Assembly (NCBI GenBank): GCA_029212905.1
Contig: JARGPB010000019.1
Location: 1-63,926, forward strand
Origin: Thalassovita sp.
Lineage (GTDB): Bacteria; Pseudomonadota; Alphaproteobacteria; Rhodobacterales; Rhodobacteraceae
DNA: 63,926 nt
Reading direction: 5' to 3'
Shown here: in pieces, positions 40,975 to 48,415 of the stretch
How positions within the stretch are numbered: the first letter of the stretch is position 1
Layout of the letters: every line of letters begins with the position of its first letter
Made by a program: the position numbers and the translations under genes
Notes under the pieces: model-generated
What the model saw: the letters and a program-made list of their open reading frames with translations, nothing else
Databases searched by the model: none
What the model was told of the DNA's origin: nothing

Positions 40975-43572
40975 ATGCCAGTTGTCGTTGTCGAATCTCC
41001 GGCCAAAGCCAAGACCATCAACAAATATCTTGGGTCCGACTACACCGTTCTGGCGTCCTATGGCCACGTGCGGGACCTGCCAGCCAAGAACGGTTCGGTC
41101 GATACCGAGCATGATTTTGACATGACCTGGGAGGTCGGCGTCGACAGCCGCAAACATGTCAAAGCGATTGCCGATGCCCTGAAAGAAGACAACGCCCTGA
41201 TCCTCGCGACTGACCCCGATCGCGAAGGGGAGGCGATCAGCTGGCACCTGGAAGAAACTCTGCGCAAGCGCCGCGCCATCAAAAAGGACACGCCTGTCAG
41301 CCGCGTGGTGTTCAACGCGATCACCAAGACCGCCGTGACCGAAGCAATGAAAAATCCGCGCGACATCGACCAGCCTCTGGTGGATGCATATCTGGCACGC
41401 CGCGCGCTGGACTATCTGGTGGGGTTCAACCTCAGCCCGGTATTGTGGCGCAAACTGCCCGGCGCACGGTCGGCCGGTCGGGTGCAATCTGTCTGCCTGC
41501 GCCTGATCGTCGAGCGTGAAGTGGAGATCGAGGCCTTCAACCCTCGCGAATATTGGACAGTGAAGGCCCTGCTACAAACCCCGCGCGGTCAGGAATTCGA
41601 GGCCCGCCTGACTGTTCTGGCCGGTGACAAGCTGGACAAATACAGCATCGAGAACGGCACCCAGGCCGAAATGGCAGTGCAGGCGATCACCAGCCGCGCC
41701 CTGACCGTCAAATCGGTCGAGGCCAAGCCCGCCAGCCGCAACCCCGCCGCGCCGTTCATGACCTCGACCTTGCAACAGGAAGCCAGCCGCAAATTCGGCA
41801 TGGGCGCCCGCCAATGCATGAGCACAGCCCAGCGTTTGTACGAAGCAGGCTACATCACCTATATGCGGACCGACGGCATCGACATGGCCCCCGAAGCCGT
41901 GACCGCCACTCGCGACACGATCAAAGACCGGTATGGTGCGGAATACGTCCCTGACAGCCCTCGTATCTATAAAAACAAGGCCAAGAACGCACAGGAAGCC
42001 CACGAATGTATCCGCCCGACGGATATGGCGCTGGACGCTTCGAAGCTGAAAGTCACCGAAGCAGATCAGAAAAAGCTGTACGATCTGATCTGGAAACGCA
42101 CCATTGCCTGCCAGATGGAAGCCGCCCGGATGGAACGCACCAGCGTCGATGTCGGTAGCGATGATGGCCAGATCATGATGCGTGCCACGGGCCAGGTCGT
42201 GCTATTCGACGGGTTCTTGCGCGTCTACGAAGAAGGCCGGGACGATTCGGTTCTGGACGATGACGACAAGCGCCTGCCGCAGATCATGCAGGGCGAACCC
42301 GCCGACAAACGCGCGATCACCCCCGAGCAGCACTTCACCCAGCCCCCGCCCCGCTACACCGAGGCGACGCTGGTCAAAAAAATGGAAGAGCTGGGCATTG
42401 GCCGCCCGTCGACCTATGCCTCGGTGATCACCACGATCCAAGACCGCGAATATGTCCGCAAGGATAAGAACCGCCTGTTCCCCGAGGACAAAGGCCGGAT
42501 CGTGACCATCTTTTTGATGAATTTCTTCAAGCGGTACGTGGAATACGATTTCACCGCCGGACTGGAGGAGCAGCTGGATGACGTGTCCGCCGGGGATCGT
42601 GACTACAAGGACGTTCTGTCGCGATTCTGGCGGGACTTCTCGGCTGCGATTGCCGAAACCTCTGATCTGCGCATCGCCGAGGTGTTGGATATCCTGGACG
42701 AGGCGCTGGCCCCGCAGCTGTATCCCCCGCGCGAGGATGGCAGCGATCCGCGGATTTGTCCCAAATGCGGCAATGGTCAATTGCACCTGAAAACCTCGCG
42801 CACCGGCGGGTTTGTGGGCTGCGGCAACTATCCAGAATGCACCTATACCCGTCCGATTGCGGGCGAAGGTGCCGATGGCGATGAACGCGTTCTGGGCGAA
42901 GATGCGGGCGATGAGATCTGGCTGAAATCTGGCCGGTTCGGCCCCTATGTTCAGCGCGGCGAGCCAACACCTGAGAACAAAAAACCTCCCCGCGCCTCCT
43001 TGCCGCGTGGCTGGAACAAGGACGATATGGATCTGGCAAAGGCTCTGACCTTGCTGTCCCTGCCCCGCGAGATCGGTGAACATCCTGATGGGGGTATGAT
43101 CAGCTCGAACTTCGGGCGCTTTGGGCCGTATATCATGCACAAAGGCCCCGAGGACGCCAAACCTGTCTATGCCAACCTCAAAGACCCTGACGACGTGTTC
43201 CAGATTGGAATGAACCGCGCTGTCGAAATGTTGGCCGAAAAACGCGCCAACCCCGGACGACGTGGCGGCACGGCTGCTAAGGCCCTGAAAGAATTGGGCG
43301 AACACCCCGAAAGCGGCGGACCAGTCAATGTCATGGAGGGGCGCTATGGGGCCTATGTCAAATGGGAAAAGGTGAACGCCACCCTGCCCAAAGACATCGA
43401 CCCCAAGGACCTGACGATGGAACAGGCCCTAGCCCTGATCGCGGAAAAAGCGGCCAAGAAGAAACCGGCCCGCAAGACCGCTGCCAAAAAGACCCCGGCG
43501 AAAAAGACAGCGGCCAAAAAGGCTCCGGCAAAGAAAACCGCGGCCAAGAAACCCGCCTCCAAGGAAACCTGA
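40975..43572 (+). CDS. topA: DNA topoisomerase I
   Basis: This type IA topoisomerase relaxes negative supercoils. The 865 residues start with the Toprim motif VVVESPAKAKTINKYLG (3-19). The strand-breaking tyrosine is Tyr296 in ITYMRTDG. A Cys4 zinc finger (CPKCGNGQ ... GCGNYPEC, from about 596) follows, and further C-terminal repeats with FGRFGPYI. The tail from about 820 is a Lys/Ala-rich repeat (AKKTPAKKTAAKK) that probably binds DNA non-specifically, as in other Rhodobacterales. A hairpin terminator follows the stop. Confidence 0.95.
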   Translation: MPVVVVESPAKAKTINKYLGSDYTVLASYGHVRDLPAKNGSVDTEHDFDMTWEVGVDSRKHVKAIADALKEDNALILATDPDREGEAISWHLEETLRKRRAIKKDTPVSRVVFNAITKTAVTEAMKNPRDIDQPLVDAYLARRALDYLVGFNLSPVLWRKLPGARSAGRVQSVCLRLIVEREVEIEAFNPREYWTVKALLQTPRGQEFEARLTVLAGDKLDKYSIENGTQAEMAVQAITSRALTVKSVEAKPASRNPAAPFMTSTLQQEASRKFGMGARQCMSTAQRLYEAGYITYMRTDGIDMAPEAVTATRDTIKDRYGAEYVPDSPRIYKNKAKNAQEAHECIRPTDMALDASKLKVTEADQKKLYDLIWKRTIACQMEAARMERTSVDVGSDDGQIMMRATGQVVLFDGFLRVYEEGRDDSVLDDDDKRLPQIMQGEPADKRAITPEQHFTQPPPRYTEATLVKKMEELGIGRPSTYASVITTIQDREYVRKDKNRLFPEDKGRIVTIFLMNFFKRYVEYDFTAGLEEQLDDVSAGDRDYKDVLSRFWRDFSAAIAETSDLRIAEVLDILDEALAPQLYPPREDGSDPRICPKCGNGQLHLKTSRTGGFVGCGNYPECTYTRPIAGEGADGDERVLGEDAGDEIWLKSGRFGPYVQRGEPTPENKKPPRASLPRGWNKDDMDLAKALTLLSLPREIGEHPDGGMISSNFGRFGPYIMHKGPEDAKPVYANLKDPDDVFQIGMNRAVEMLAEKRANPGRRGGTAAKALKELGEHPESGGPVNVMEGRYGAYVKWEKVNATLPKDIDPKDLTMEQALALIAEKAAKKKPARKTAAKKTPAKKTAAKKAPAKKTAAKKPASKET

Positions 43573-43579
43573 TGGGAAC

Positions 43580-43612
43580 ACCAGAAAGCGACGAAATCCG
43601 CCGCTTTCTGGT
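43580..43612 (+). terminator. Terminator of topA
   Basis: ACCAGAAAGCG (43580-43590) pairs with CGCTTTCTGGT (43602-43612), followed by ATTTCT, eight bases after the stop. Confidence 0.8.
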
Positions 43613-43742
43613 ATTTCTACGTATTGGCCTACGTAGTTTCAGCGCGTAGAAGGCTGACACTGCCGACGTTGAGGACGTGGGGGCACGCAACTATGCCGTG
43701 CCCCGTCTGCGTCTGGCCGATTTGGGTTTGAGGGAGACATCC

Positions 43743-44447
43743 ATGAACAAAGTCTACGCAAACGCCGCCGAAGCCCTGGACGGGCTGCTGGAGGACGGCA
43801 TGCTGATCGCCGCTGGGGGCTTTGGCCTCTGCGGTATTCCAGAACTGTTGCTTGAGGCGATCAAGCAATCGGGCGTCAAGGACCTGACCTTTGCGTCCAA
43901 CAACGCGGGCGTGGATGATTTCGGCATCGGCATCCTGCTGCAATCCAAGCAGGTCAAGAAAATGATCTCGTCCTATGTTGGCGAAAACGCAGAATTCATG
44001 CGTCAGTACCTGAGCGGCGAGCTGGAACTGGAATTCAACCCCCAAGGCACCCTGGCCGAGCGCATGCGCGCTGGCGGCGCGGGCATCCCCGGTTTCTACA
44101 CCAAAACCGGCGTAGGCACCGTGATTGCCGAGGGCAAGGATGTGAAAACCTGGGACGGTCAGGACTATATCCTCGAAGAAGGCATCTTTGCCGATCTGGC
44201 CATCGTGAAAGCCTGGAAGGCCGACGCAACAGGCAACCTGGTGTTCCGCAAGACCGCGCGGAACTTCAACCTGCCCGCCGCCACCTGCGGCAAGGTCTGT
44301 GTCGTCGAGGTCGAGGAAATCGTGCCTACCGGCTCGCTTGATCCCGACACGATCCACCTGCCCGGCATCTATGTGCATCGCATCATCCAAGGCGATCACG
44401 AAAAACGTATTGAACAGCGCACTGTCCGCAAGCGGGAGGAAGCATAA
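43743..44447 (+). CDS. scoA: 3-oxoacid CoA-transferase subunit A
   Basis: This is the alpha subunit of a succinyl-CoA:3-oxoacid CoA-transferase, which activates acetoacetate or a similar oxo acid. The 234 residues show the family pattern: GGFGLCGIPE (19-28), SNNAGVDDFGIG and GAGIPGFYTKTGVGT. ATG 43743 was chosen over 22 upstream codons in the same frame. The stop overlaps the scoB start. Alternative: 3-oxoadipate CoA-transferase (pcaI); the sequence looks closer to the SCOT group and the genes lie 32 kb from the pca operon. Confidence 0.88.
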   Translation: MNKVYANAAEALDGLLEDGMLIAAGGFGLCGIPELLLEAIKQSGVKDLTFASNNAGVDDFGIGILLQSKQVKKMISSYVGENAEFMRQYLSGELELEFNPQGTLAERMRAGGAGIPGFYTKTGVGTVIAEGKDVKTWDGQDYILEEGIFADLAIVKAWKADATGNLVFRKTARNFNLPAATCGKVCVVEVEEIVPTGSLDPDTIHLPGIYVHRIIQGDHEKRIEQRTVRKREEA

Positions 44448-45076
44448 TGCCCTGGGATCGTAACCAAATGGCGGCCCGCGCCGCGCAAGAACTGCAAGAC
44501 GGCTGGTATGTGAACCTGGGTATCGGCATCCCGACTCTGGTATCCAACTACATCCCCGAAGGCGTCAACGTGACCCTGCAATCGGAAAACGGCATGCTGG
44601 GCATGGGCCCCTTCCCGTTTGAAGGCGAAGAGGATGCCGACCTGATCAACGCCGGCAAGCAAACCATCACCGAGCTGCCTCAGACCGCGTATTTCGATAG
44701 CGCGCAATCCTTTGCGATGATCCGCGGCGGCAAAATCGCGATGGCGATTCTGGGCGCGATGGAAGTGGCCGAAAACGGCGATCTGGCGAACTGGATGATC
44801 CCCGGCAAGCTGGTCAAAGGCATGGGCGGCGCGATGGATCTGGTCGCCGGTGTTGGCCGTGTGGTTGTCGTGATGGATCACACCAACAAGCATGGCGACA
44901 GCAAGGTGTTGACCGAATGCACCCTGCCGCTGACTGGTAAATCGGTTGTCGATCGCATCATAACCAACCTGGGTGTACTGGACGTTGTGGACGGCGGGCT
45001 GAAAATCGTCGAATGCGCCGATGGCGTCACCGAGGCAGAGCTGCGCGCAGCCACCCAAGCAACGATCGTCGACTAA
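44447..45076 (+). CDS. scoB: 3-oxoacid CoA-transferase subunit B
   Basis: This is the beta subunit carrying the catalytic glutamate, Glu47 in LQSENGMLGMGP, which forms the glutamyl-CoA intermediate. The 209 residues begin with RNQMAARAAQELQDG and NLGIGIPTLV, typical of the family, and have MGGAMDLVAGVGRV further on. It starts on the last base of the scoA stop (TAATG), so the two subunits are co-translated. A strong terminator lies 24 bases after the stop. Confidence 0.9.
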   Translation: MPWDRNQMAARAAQELQDGWYVNLGIGIPTLVSNYIPEGVNVTLQSENGMLGMGPFPFEGEEDADLINAGKQTITELPQTAYFDSAQSFAMIRGGKIAMAILGAMEVAENGDLANWMIPGKLVKGMGGAMDLVAGVGRVVVVMDHTNKHGDSKVLTECTLPLTGKSVVDRIITNLGVLDVVDGGLKIVECADGVTEAELRAATQATIVD

Positions 45077-45100
45077 GGCCCACCCTTACTTGACGCATCG

Positions 45101-45126
45101 AAGCCCGGCCCATCGTGGCCGGGCTT
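45101..45126 (+). terminator. Terminator of scoAB
   Basis: AAGCCCGGCC/GGCCGGGCTT stem with a 6-base loop, followed by TTGCG. It also lies just beyond the stop of the convergent transglycosylase gene. Confidence 0.85.
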
Positions 45127-45132
45127 TTGCGT

Positions 45133-45948
45133 TCAGCCGCCCAGATTGAACACGCAGCCGTCTGAAATCAGCTGCGGCGGCGTCCGACACAGCCCCCGCG
45201 CCACTCCAAAGGCCGCCAGAACCTTGGGCACATAGGCCCGCGTTTCAGCAAAAGGCGGGACACCGCCATGTTTGCGCACGGCGTTTTCGCCCGCGTTATA
45301 CGCCGCCAGCGCCAAGATCGGATCACCGTCGAACTCCTTGAGTAGCCAATCCAGATAGGCGGTCCCGCCCTTAATGTTTTCCCCGGCGTTCAACGCATCC
45401 GCAACACCAAAGCGTTCGGCCGTGGCGGGGATCAACTGCATCAGGCCTTGCGCCCCTGCTCCGCTAACCGCATCCGCGCGGCCACCGGATTCGACCGCGA
45501 TCACCGCCAGTACAAGCGCAGGTGAAACGCCAGTGCCAACCGTGTTCAGCAACAGTTCGGCGTTGCGGGTCTTGGCGATACTCAGCAGGGTCTGCAAACG
45601 CGGCGCCGCCACCCCCACCCCGCCCGGAGGGTTGGCAACCCGGATCAGCGCAGGTTCAAGCCGCCCCGGCCCGCTGGCCGTCAGATCCGGGGAAATCTGT
45701 TCCCAAAACCACGCAAACTCTTTCGACTGGGCCACAGGTTCTGACGTGGGATCCGGTTTCGGGGCAGCAGCTTGCTGCGCCCGCGTGTCTTCAGGTGTGA
45801 TTTGAACATTGATCCGTTTGGAGCTGCCGCTGGGCGGCTTCACGCGCTTAAAGGTAAAATCCTGAAAGGGCGGAGGCGACTCGGCCCCTGCGCTGCCTGA
45901 GATCGACAGCGCCAAAACGACACCAAGTAGCCGTAGCCGGAATATCAT
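45133..45948 (-). CDS. Lytic transglycosylase with SLT domain
   Basis: This predicted exported peptidoglycan-cleaving enzyme has 271 residues: a signal peptide (MIFRLRLLGVVLALSISGSAGA), a Pro/Gln-rich linker (about 25-75) and a C-terminal SLT domain. That domain has catalytic Glu153 in AVIAVESGG, GAGAQGLMQLIP (163-174) and the late ALAAYNAGE motif. Its position between scoAB and the pilin genes suggests, without proof, that it helps the pilus cross the cell wall. ATG 45948 gives a sensible signal peptide; the longer frame does not. Confidence 0.88.
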   Translation of the reverse strand: MIFRLRLLGVVLALSISGSAGAESPPPFQDFTFKRVKPPSGSSKRINVQITPEDTRAQQAAAPKPDPTSEPVAQSKEFAWFWEQISPDLTASGPGRLEPALIRVANPPGGVGVAAPRLQTLLSIAKTRNAELLLNTVGTGVSPALVLAVIAVESGGRADAVSGAGAQGLMQLIPATAERFGVADALNAGENIKGGTAYLDWLLKEFDGDPILALAAYNAGENAVRKHGGVPPFAETRAYVPKVLAAFGVARGLCRTPPQLISDGCVFNLGG

Positions 45949-46289
45949 GGGGGTACCTGTTCTGCCTGTTTTGTCCCATTCTCGCAAAAAACAGCGCTTC
46001 AGACCAGTCCACGCCCCAAAACCTGTAGGGAAATCTGGAATTCCTGCCACATTCACCCCGACCAAGGGTCGTATACTCACAAAAATTACACTTTTTTCTC
46101 TATAAAATCATTATGTTAAATGATTTTTCACCAGTTTTCGAAAATTCACCATTTTCGCTAAAATCGCGCCGCACTCTTGCCCAAATCGGGTGGCTATATT
46201 CAGTCATACCACGACGGAACGAGCCAGTGAGAGAGGCGCAAGTCGTTGGGGTGGGAAAAACGAGCAACATACATTCAAAGGACTAAACC
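45949..46289. other. Long AT-rich regulatory region before the pilin array
   Basis: The 341-base gap has no recognisable gene. From about 46070 to 46165 it is strikingly AT-rich compared with neighbours and includes a 9-base dyad AAAATCATT/AATGATTTT (46104-46112 and 46119-46127). It is followed by the block shared with the last pilin gene (46165-46240). It probably holds the main promoter and regulator sites of flp1. Confidence 0.55.
46165..46240 (+). promoter_or_regulatory. Conserved upstream block of flp1 (shared with flp5)
   Basis: From 46165 the sequence aligns without gaps to 47890 onward: both contain ACTCT, GCCC, AATC, TGGCT, TCATACCA, GACGG and a GAGAGAG run. They end about 50 bases before the start codons. 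A TATATT/TATTAC hexamer at 46195 could be the -10. No sigma70 -35 is evident, which suggests activator dependence. Confidence 0.5.
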
Positions 46290-46484
46290 ATGATCAACTT
46301 CATCAAAAACTTCCGCAAAGACGAAAACGGCGCCGTAACTGTTGACTGGGTTGTGCTGACCGCAGCCGTTGTTGGCCTGGGCGTTGCAGCCTTCACCGCA
46401 GTCGAAACTTCGACTTCGACCCTGACCACCGAGATGACGACTGCTCTGAACTCTGCAGACGCAACGACCACCATCGGCGGTTAA
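46290..46484 (+). CDS. flp: Flp-type pilin, copy 1
   Basis: This is a major subunit of a type IVb (Flp/Tad) pilus. The 64-residue prepilin has a basic leader MINFIKNFRKDENG, a predicted cut after Gly14, and a hydrophobic assembly helix (AVTVDWVVLTAAVVGLGVAA). The first mature residues are A-V-T-V-D-W, so the usual Glu5-Tyr6 is Asp-Trp. The Thr/Ser-rich C-terminus (ETSTSTLTTEMTTA) is exposed. The coding sequence is identical in DNA to copies at 47084 and 48022. The gene has its own terminator. Confidence 0.93.
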   Translation: MINFIKNFRKDENGAVTVDWVVLTAAVVGLGVAAFTAVETSTSTLTTEMTTALNSADATTTIGG

Positions 46485-46531
46485 TCGGCCCTAGGCCACC
46501 GGGTCTGAAACCAGCCCGGAGACACGAATTC

Positions 46532-46558
46532 AAAGAGCCGCGCATGTCGCGGCTCTTT
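46532..46558 (+). terminator. Terminator of flp copy 1
   Basis: AAAGAGCCGCG/CGCGGCTCTTT has an 11-base stem and a 5-base loop (CATGT), followed by TC. The same hairpin follows copies 3 and 5. Confidence 0.85.
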
Positions 46559-46716
46559 TCACGAGAGCCGAAACTTATTCGATTTGTACATTTCGGAGAA
46601 AGTTTCGCCGCATTCATGCCCGGCTTTCGTCACCACGTTCCAACATGATGGCGGGACAGAGCGGGGCCTCGCGCCCTACATCACGAGTACAAGTTTACGA
46701 AGCGAAAGGCGTCTGA

Positions 46717-46911
46717 ATGGCTAATGATAAACGGAATTTCCGCAACGACGAGGACGGGGCCGTAACGATTGACTGGGTGGTGATCACCGCCGGGATCATC
46801 GGTCTTGTCATCGCGATCATCCCGCTGGTCGAGGCCCCCGTCGGCACCGTTACTCAGCGAACCCAGACCACATTGAACGCGGCGGATGCAACAACGACCT
46901 TTGGCGGCTAA
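46717..46911 (+). CDS. flp: Flp-type pilin, divergent copy 2
   Basis: This 64-residue prepilin has the leader MANDKRNFRNDEDG, a predicted cut after Gly14 and helix AVTIDWVVITAGIIGLVIAI. Asp-Trp at mature positions 5-6 is conserved. The C-terminal half (EAPVGTVTQRTQTTLNAA) differs strongly from the other copies, so its surface would differ. It lacks the hairpin terminator of the identical copies; only a weak GAACCAT/ATGGTTC pairing follows. It may be a minor or alternative subunit. Confidence 0.88.
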   Translation: MANDKRNFRNDEDGAVTIDWVVITAGIIGLVIAIIPLVEAPVGTVTQRTQTTLNAADATTTFGG

Positions 46912-47083
46912 GGCAGCCAAAGCACACGGAAAAGAACCATAGTTTTCACGAAATGGTTCAGATCCAGCCCTACTCCGGCCTGAATTGGCCAGCAAATTAC
47001 GAACATACCGCAGCGACGGGGCAAGTTGAGAGAGGCCCGCTAACGTCAACGTGGTCAAACAAAAACTCTGAAGGGACTAAACC

Positions 47084-47278
47084 ATGATCAACTTCATCAA
47101 AAACTTCCGCAAAGACGAAAACGGCGCCGTAACTGTTGACTGGGTTGTGCTGACCGCAGCCGTTGTTGGCCTGGGCGTTGCAGCCTTCACCGCAGTCGAA
47201 ACTTCGACTTCGACCCTGACCACCGAGATGACGACTGCTCTGAACTCTGCAGACGCAACGACCACCATCGGCGGTTAA
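47084..47278 (+). CDS. flp: Flp-type pilin, copy 3 (identical to copy 1)
   Basis: The coding sequence is base-for-base the same as copies 1 and 5 and encodes the same 64-residue prepilin, with predicted processing after Gly14 and Asp-Trp at mature positions 5-6. Its 16 upstream bases and terminator are shared with copy 5 exactly and with copy 1 nearly. The upstream region (from about 46985) only partly resembles those of copies 1 and 5 (CATACC, GACGG and GAGAGAGG recur), so expression may differ. Confidence 0.93.
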   Translation: MINFIKNFRKDENGAVTVDWVVLTAAVVGLGVAAFTAVETSTSTLTTEMTTALNSADATTTIGG

Positions 47279-47325
47279 TCGGCCCTGGGCCACCGGGTCT
47301 GAAACCAGCCCGGAGACACGATTAC

Positions 47326-47352
47326 AAAGAGCCGCGCATGTCGCGGCTCTTT
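47326..47352 (+). terminator. Terminator of flp copy 3
   Basis: Same 11-base stem AAAGAGCCGCG/CGCGGCTCTTT as copy 1, here followed by TTGCT. Confidence 0.85.
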
Positions 47353-47547
47353 TGCTGTTTGCAGGTTTGATCGCGCGATTTCGATCAGTTCACGGCCAGG
47401 GGCCGATCTTCGAAAAATCGCTCGGGTCAGGCCCTATTTGCGCCGTGTTTTCCTTCGATCTTCAGTCTATGCCGCGCACACACAGGCGCAGTTCGAACTG
47501 CACTGGCGGCATGTGTATCGAGTGATTGTATTTAACGAGGAAAACCA

Positions 47548-47742
47548 ATGATCAAGTTCATCAAAAACTTTCGCAACAACGAAAACGGTGCTGTCACAAT
47601 TGATTGGGTCGTGCTGACCGCTGCTGTGGTCGGAATCGGCGTTGGCGGGACCCTCGCAGTGGAAACATCAACGTCTACCCTGACGACCGAGATGGCCACC
47701 GCAATGAATACCGCAGACGCCACATCGACAATCAGCGGCTAA
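47548..47742 (+). CDS. flp: Flp-type pilin, divergent copy 4
   Basis: The 64-residue prepilin is close to the identical copies but distinct: leader MIKFIKNFRNNENG, helix AVTIDWVVLTAAVVGIGVGG, and C-terminus ETSTSTLTTEMATAMNTA ending ISG. DNA differences are many and mostly at third positions, showing older divergence than that of copies 1, 3 and 5. It has its own upstream region (ribosome site AACGAGGAAAACC) and its own terminator of different sequence. Confidence 0.92.
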   Translation: MIKFIKNFRNNENGAVTIDWVVLTAAVVGIGVGGTLAVETSTSTLTTEMATAMNTADATSTISG

Positions 47743-47769
47743 GGCCGGGCACCACAGACCAGAACTTGG

Positions 47770-47799
47770 CGGGTCGCGCAGTCCAGCGCGGCCCGTTTT
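47770..47799 (+). terminator. Terminator of flp copy 4
   Basis: CGGGTCGCGC (47770-47779) pairs with GCGCGGCCCG (47786-47795), with one G-T pair and a 6-base loop, followed by TTTT. Confidence 0.75.
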
Positions 47800-47889
47800 C
47801 CGTTTGAACCAGAGCCCCTGGGCATCCAATGCCACACCAAAGTCCCCTGCCCCAAAAGGGATTAATTAATTCTTCAGAATTGTACCAAT

Positions 47890-47965
47890 CACGCCCAACT
47901 CTCGCCCGAATCCGATGGCTTATTACTGTCATACCAAGACGGCAGCGGGCCGGAGAGAGAGACCG
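47890..47965 (+). promoter_or_regulatory. Conserved upstream block of flp5
   Basis: This is the ungapped counterpart of 46165-46240 upstream of flp1. Conservation of the block outside the coding repeat suggests selection for a shared regulator or promoter. Confidence 0.5.
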
Positions 47966-48021
47966 CACCACGCCGACAAGGTCAAACTTAAAATCGAATC
48001 TAATCCTGAAGGGACTAAACC

Positions 48022-48216
48022 ATGATCAACTTCATCAAAAACTTCCGCAAAGACGAAAACGGCGCCGTAACTGTTGACTGGGTTGTGCTGACCGCAGCCG
48101 TTGTTGGCCTGGGCGTTGCAGCCTTCACCGCAGTCGAAACTTCGACTTCGACCCTGACCACCGAGATGACGACTGCTCTGAACTCTGCAGACGCAACGAC
48201 CACCATCGGCGGTTAA
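48022..48216 (+). CDS. flp: Flp-type pilin, copy 5 (identical to copy 1)
   Basis: Third identical copy of the 64-residue pilin. Like copy 1 it is preceded by the conserved upstream block, so copies 1 and 5 are likely to be expressed together. Its terminator precedes cpaB by about 125 bases, so the assembly genes probably rely on read-through or a promoter of their own. Confidence 0.93.
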   Translation: MINFIKNFRKDENGAVTVDWVVLTAAVVGLGVAAFTAVETSTSTLTTEMTTALNSADATTTIGG

Positions 48217-48263
48217 TCGGCCCTGGGCCACCGGGTCTGAAACCAGCCCGGAGACACGATTAC

Positions 48264-48290
48264 AAAGAGCCGCGCATGTCGCGGCTCTTT
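48264..48290 (+). terminator. Terminator of flp copy 5
   Basis: Same AAAGAGCCGCG/CGCGGCTCTTT hairpin followed by TTGCT. It separates the pilin genes from the assembly genes. Confidence 0.85.
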
Positions 48291-48415
48291 TGCTATCAGA
48301 CGCCGCCAAAGAGCCGCCCACACGGCGCTTTTCCGCCATATTCCTCTGGTAGATATAACAATTGAATAACCGGATTTTCCGGTTTCGAGGCAGAAGAGCT
48401 ACGAAAGGAAATCAC

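Larger units (their letters stand above)
47068..47356 (+). repeat. Direct repeat unit A (contains flp copy 3)
   Basis: This 289-base unit is identical to 48006-48294. It spans the ribosome-binding site (CTGAAGGGACTAAACC), the whole pilin gene and its terminator. Flp copy 1 (about 46280-46558) carries the same coding sequence but has a few mismatches in its flanks. Confidence 0.95.
48006..48294 (+). repeat. Direct repeat unit B (contains flp copy 5)
   Basis: Identical over 289 bases to 47068-47356. The two units lie 938 bases apart in the same orientation, a substrate for homologous recombination that would delete the divergent copy 4. Confidence 0.95.

Noticed and set aside
42202..43305. 367-codon minus-strand frame inside topA
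   Set aside because: The plus strand encodes the zinc-finger part of topoisomerase I. The antisense frame has no independent support.
46290..48216. The identical flp copies as an assembly error
   Set aside because: The unique sequences between and around the copies differ clearly and the first copy has distinct flank mismatches, so simple mis-assembly is less likely. It cannot be excluded without reads.
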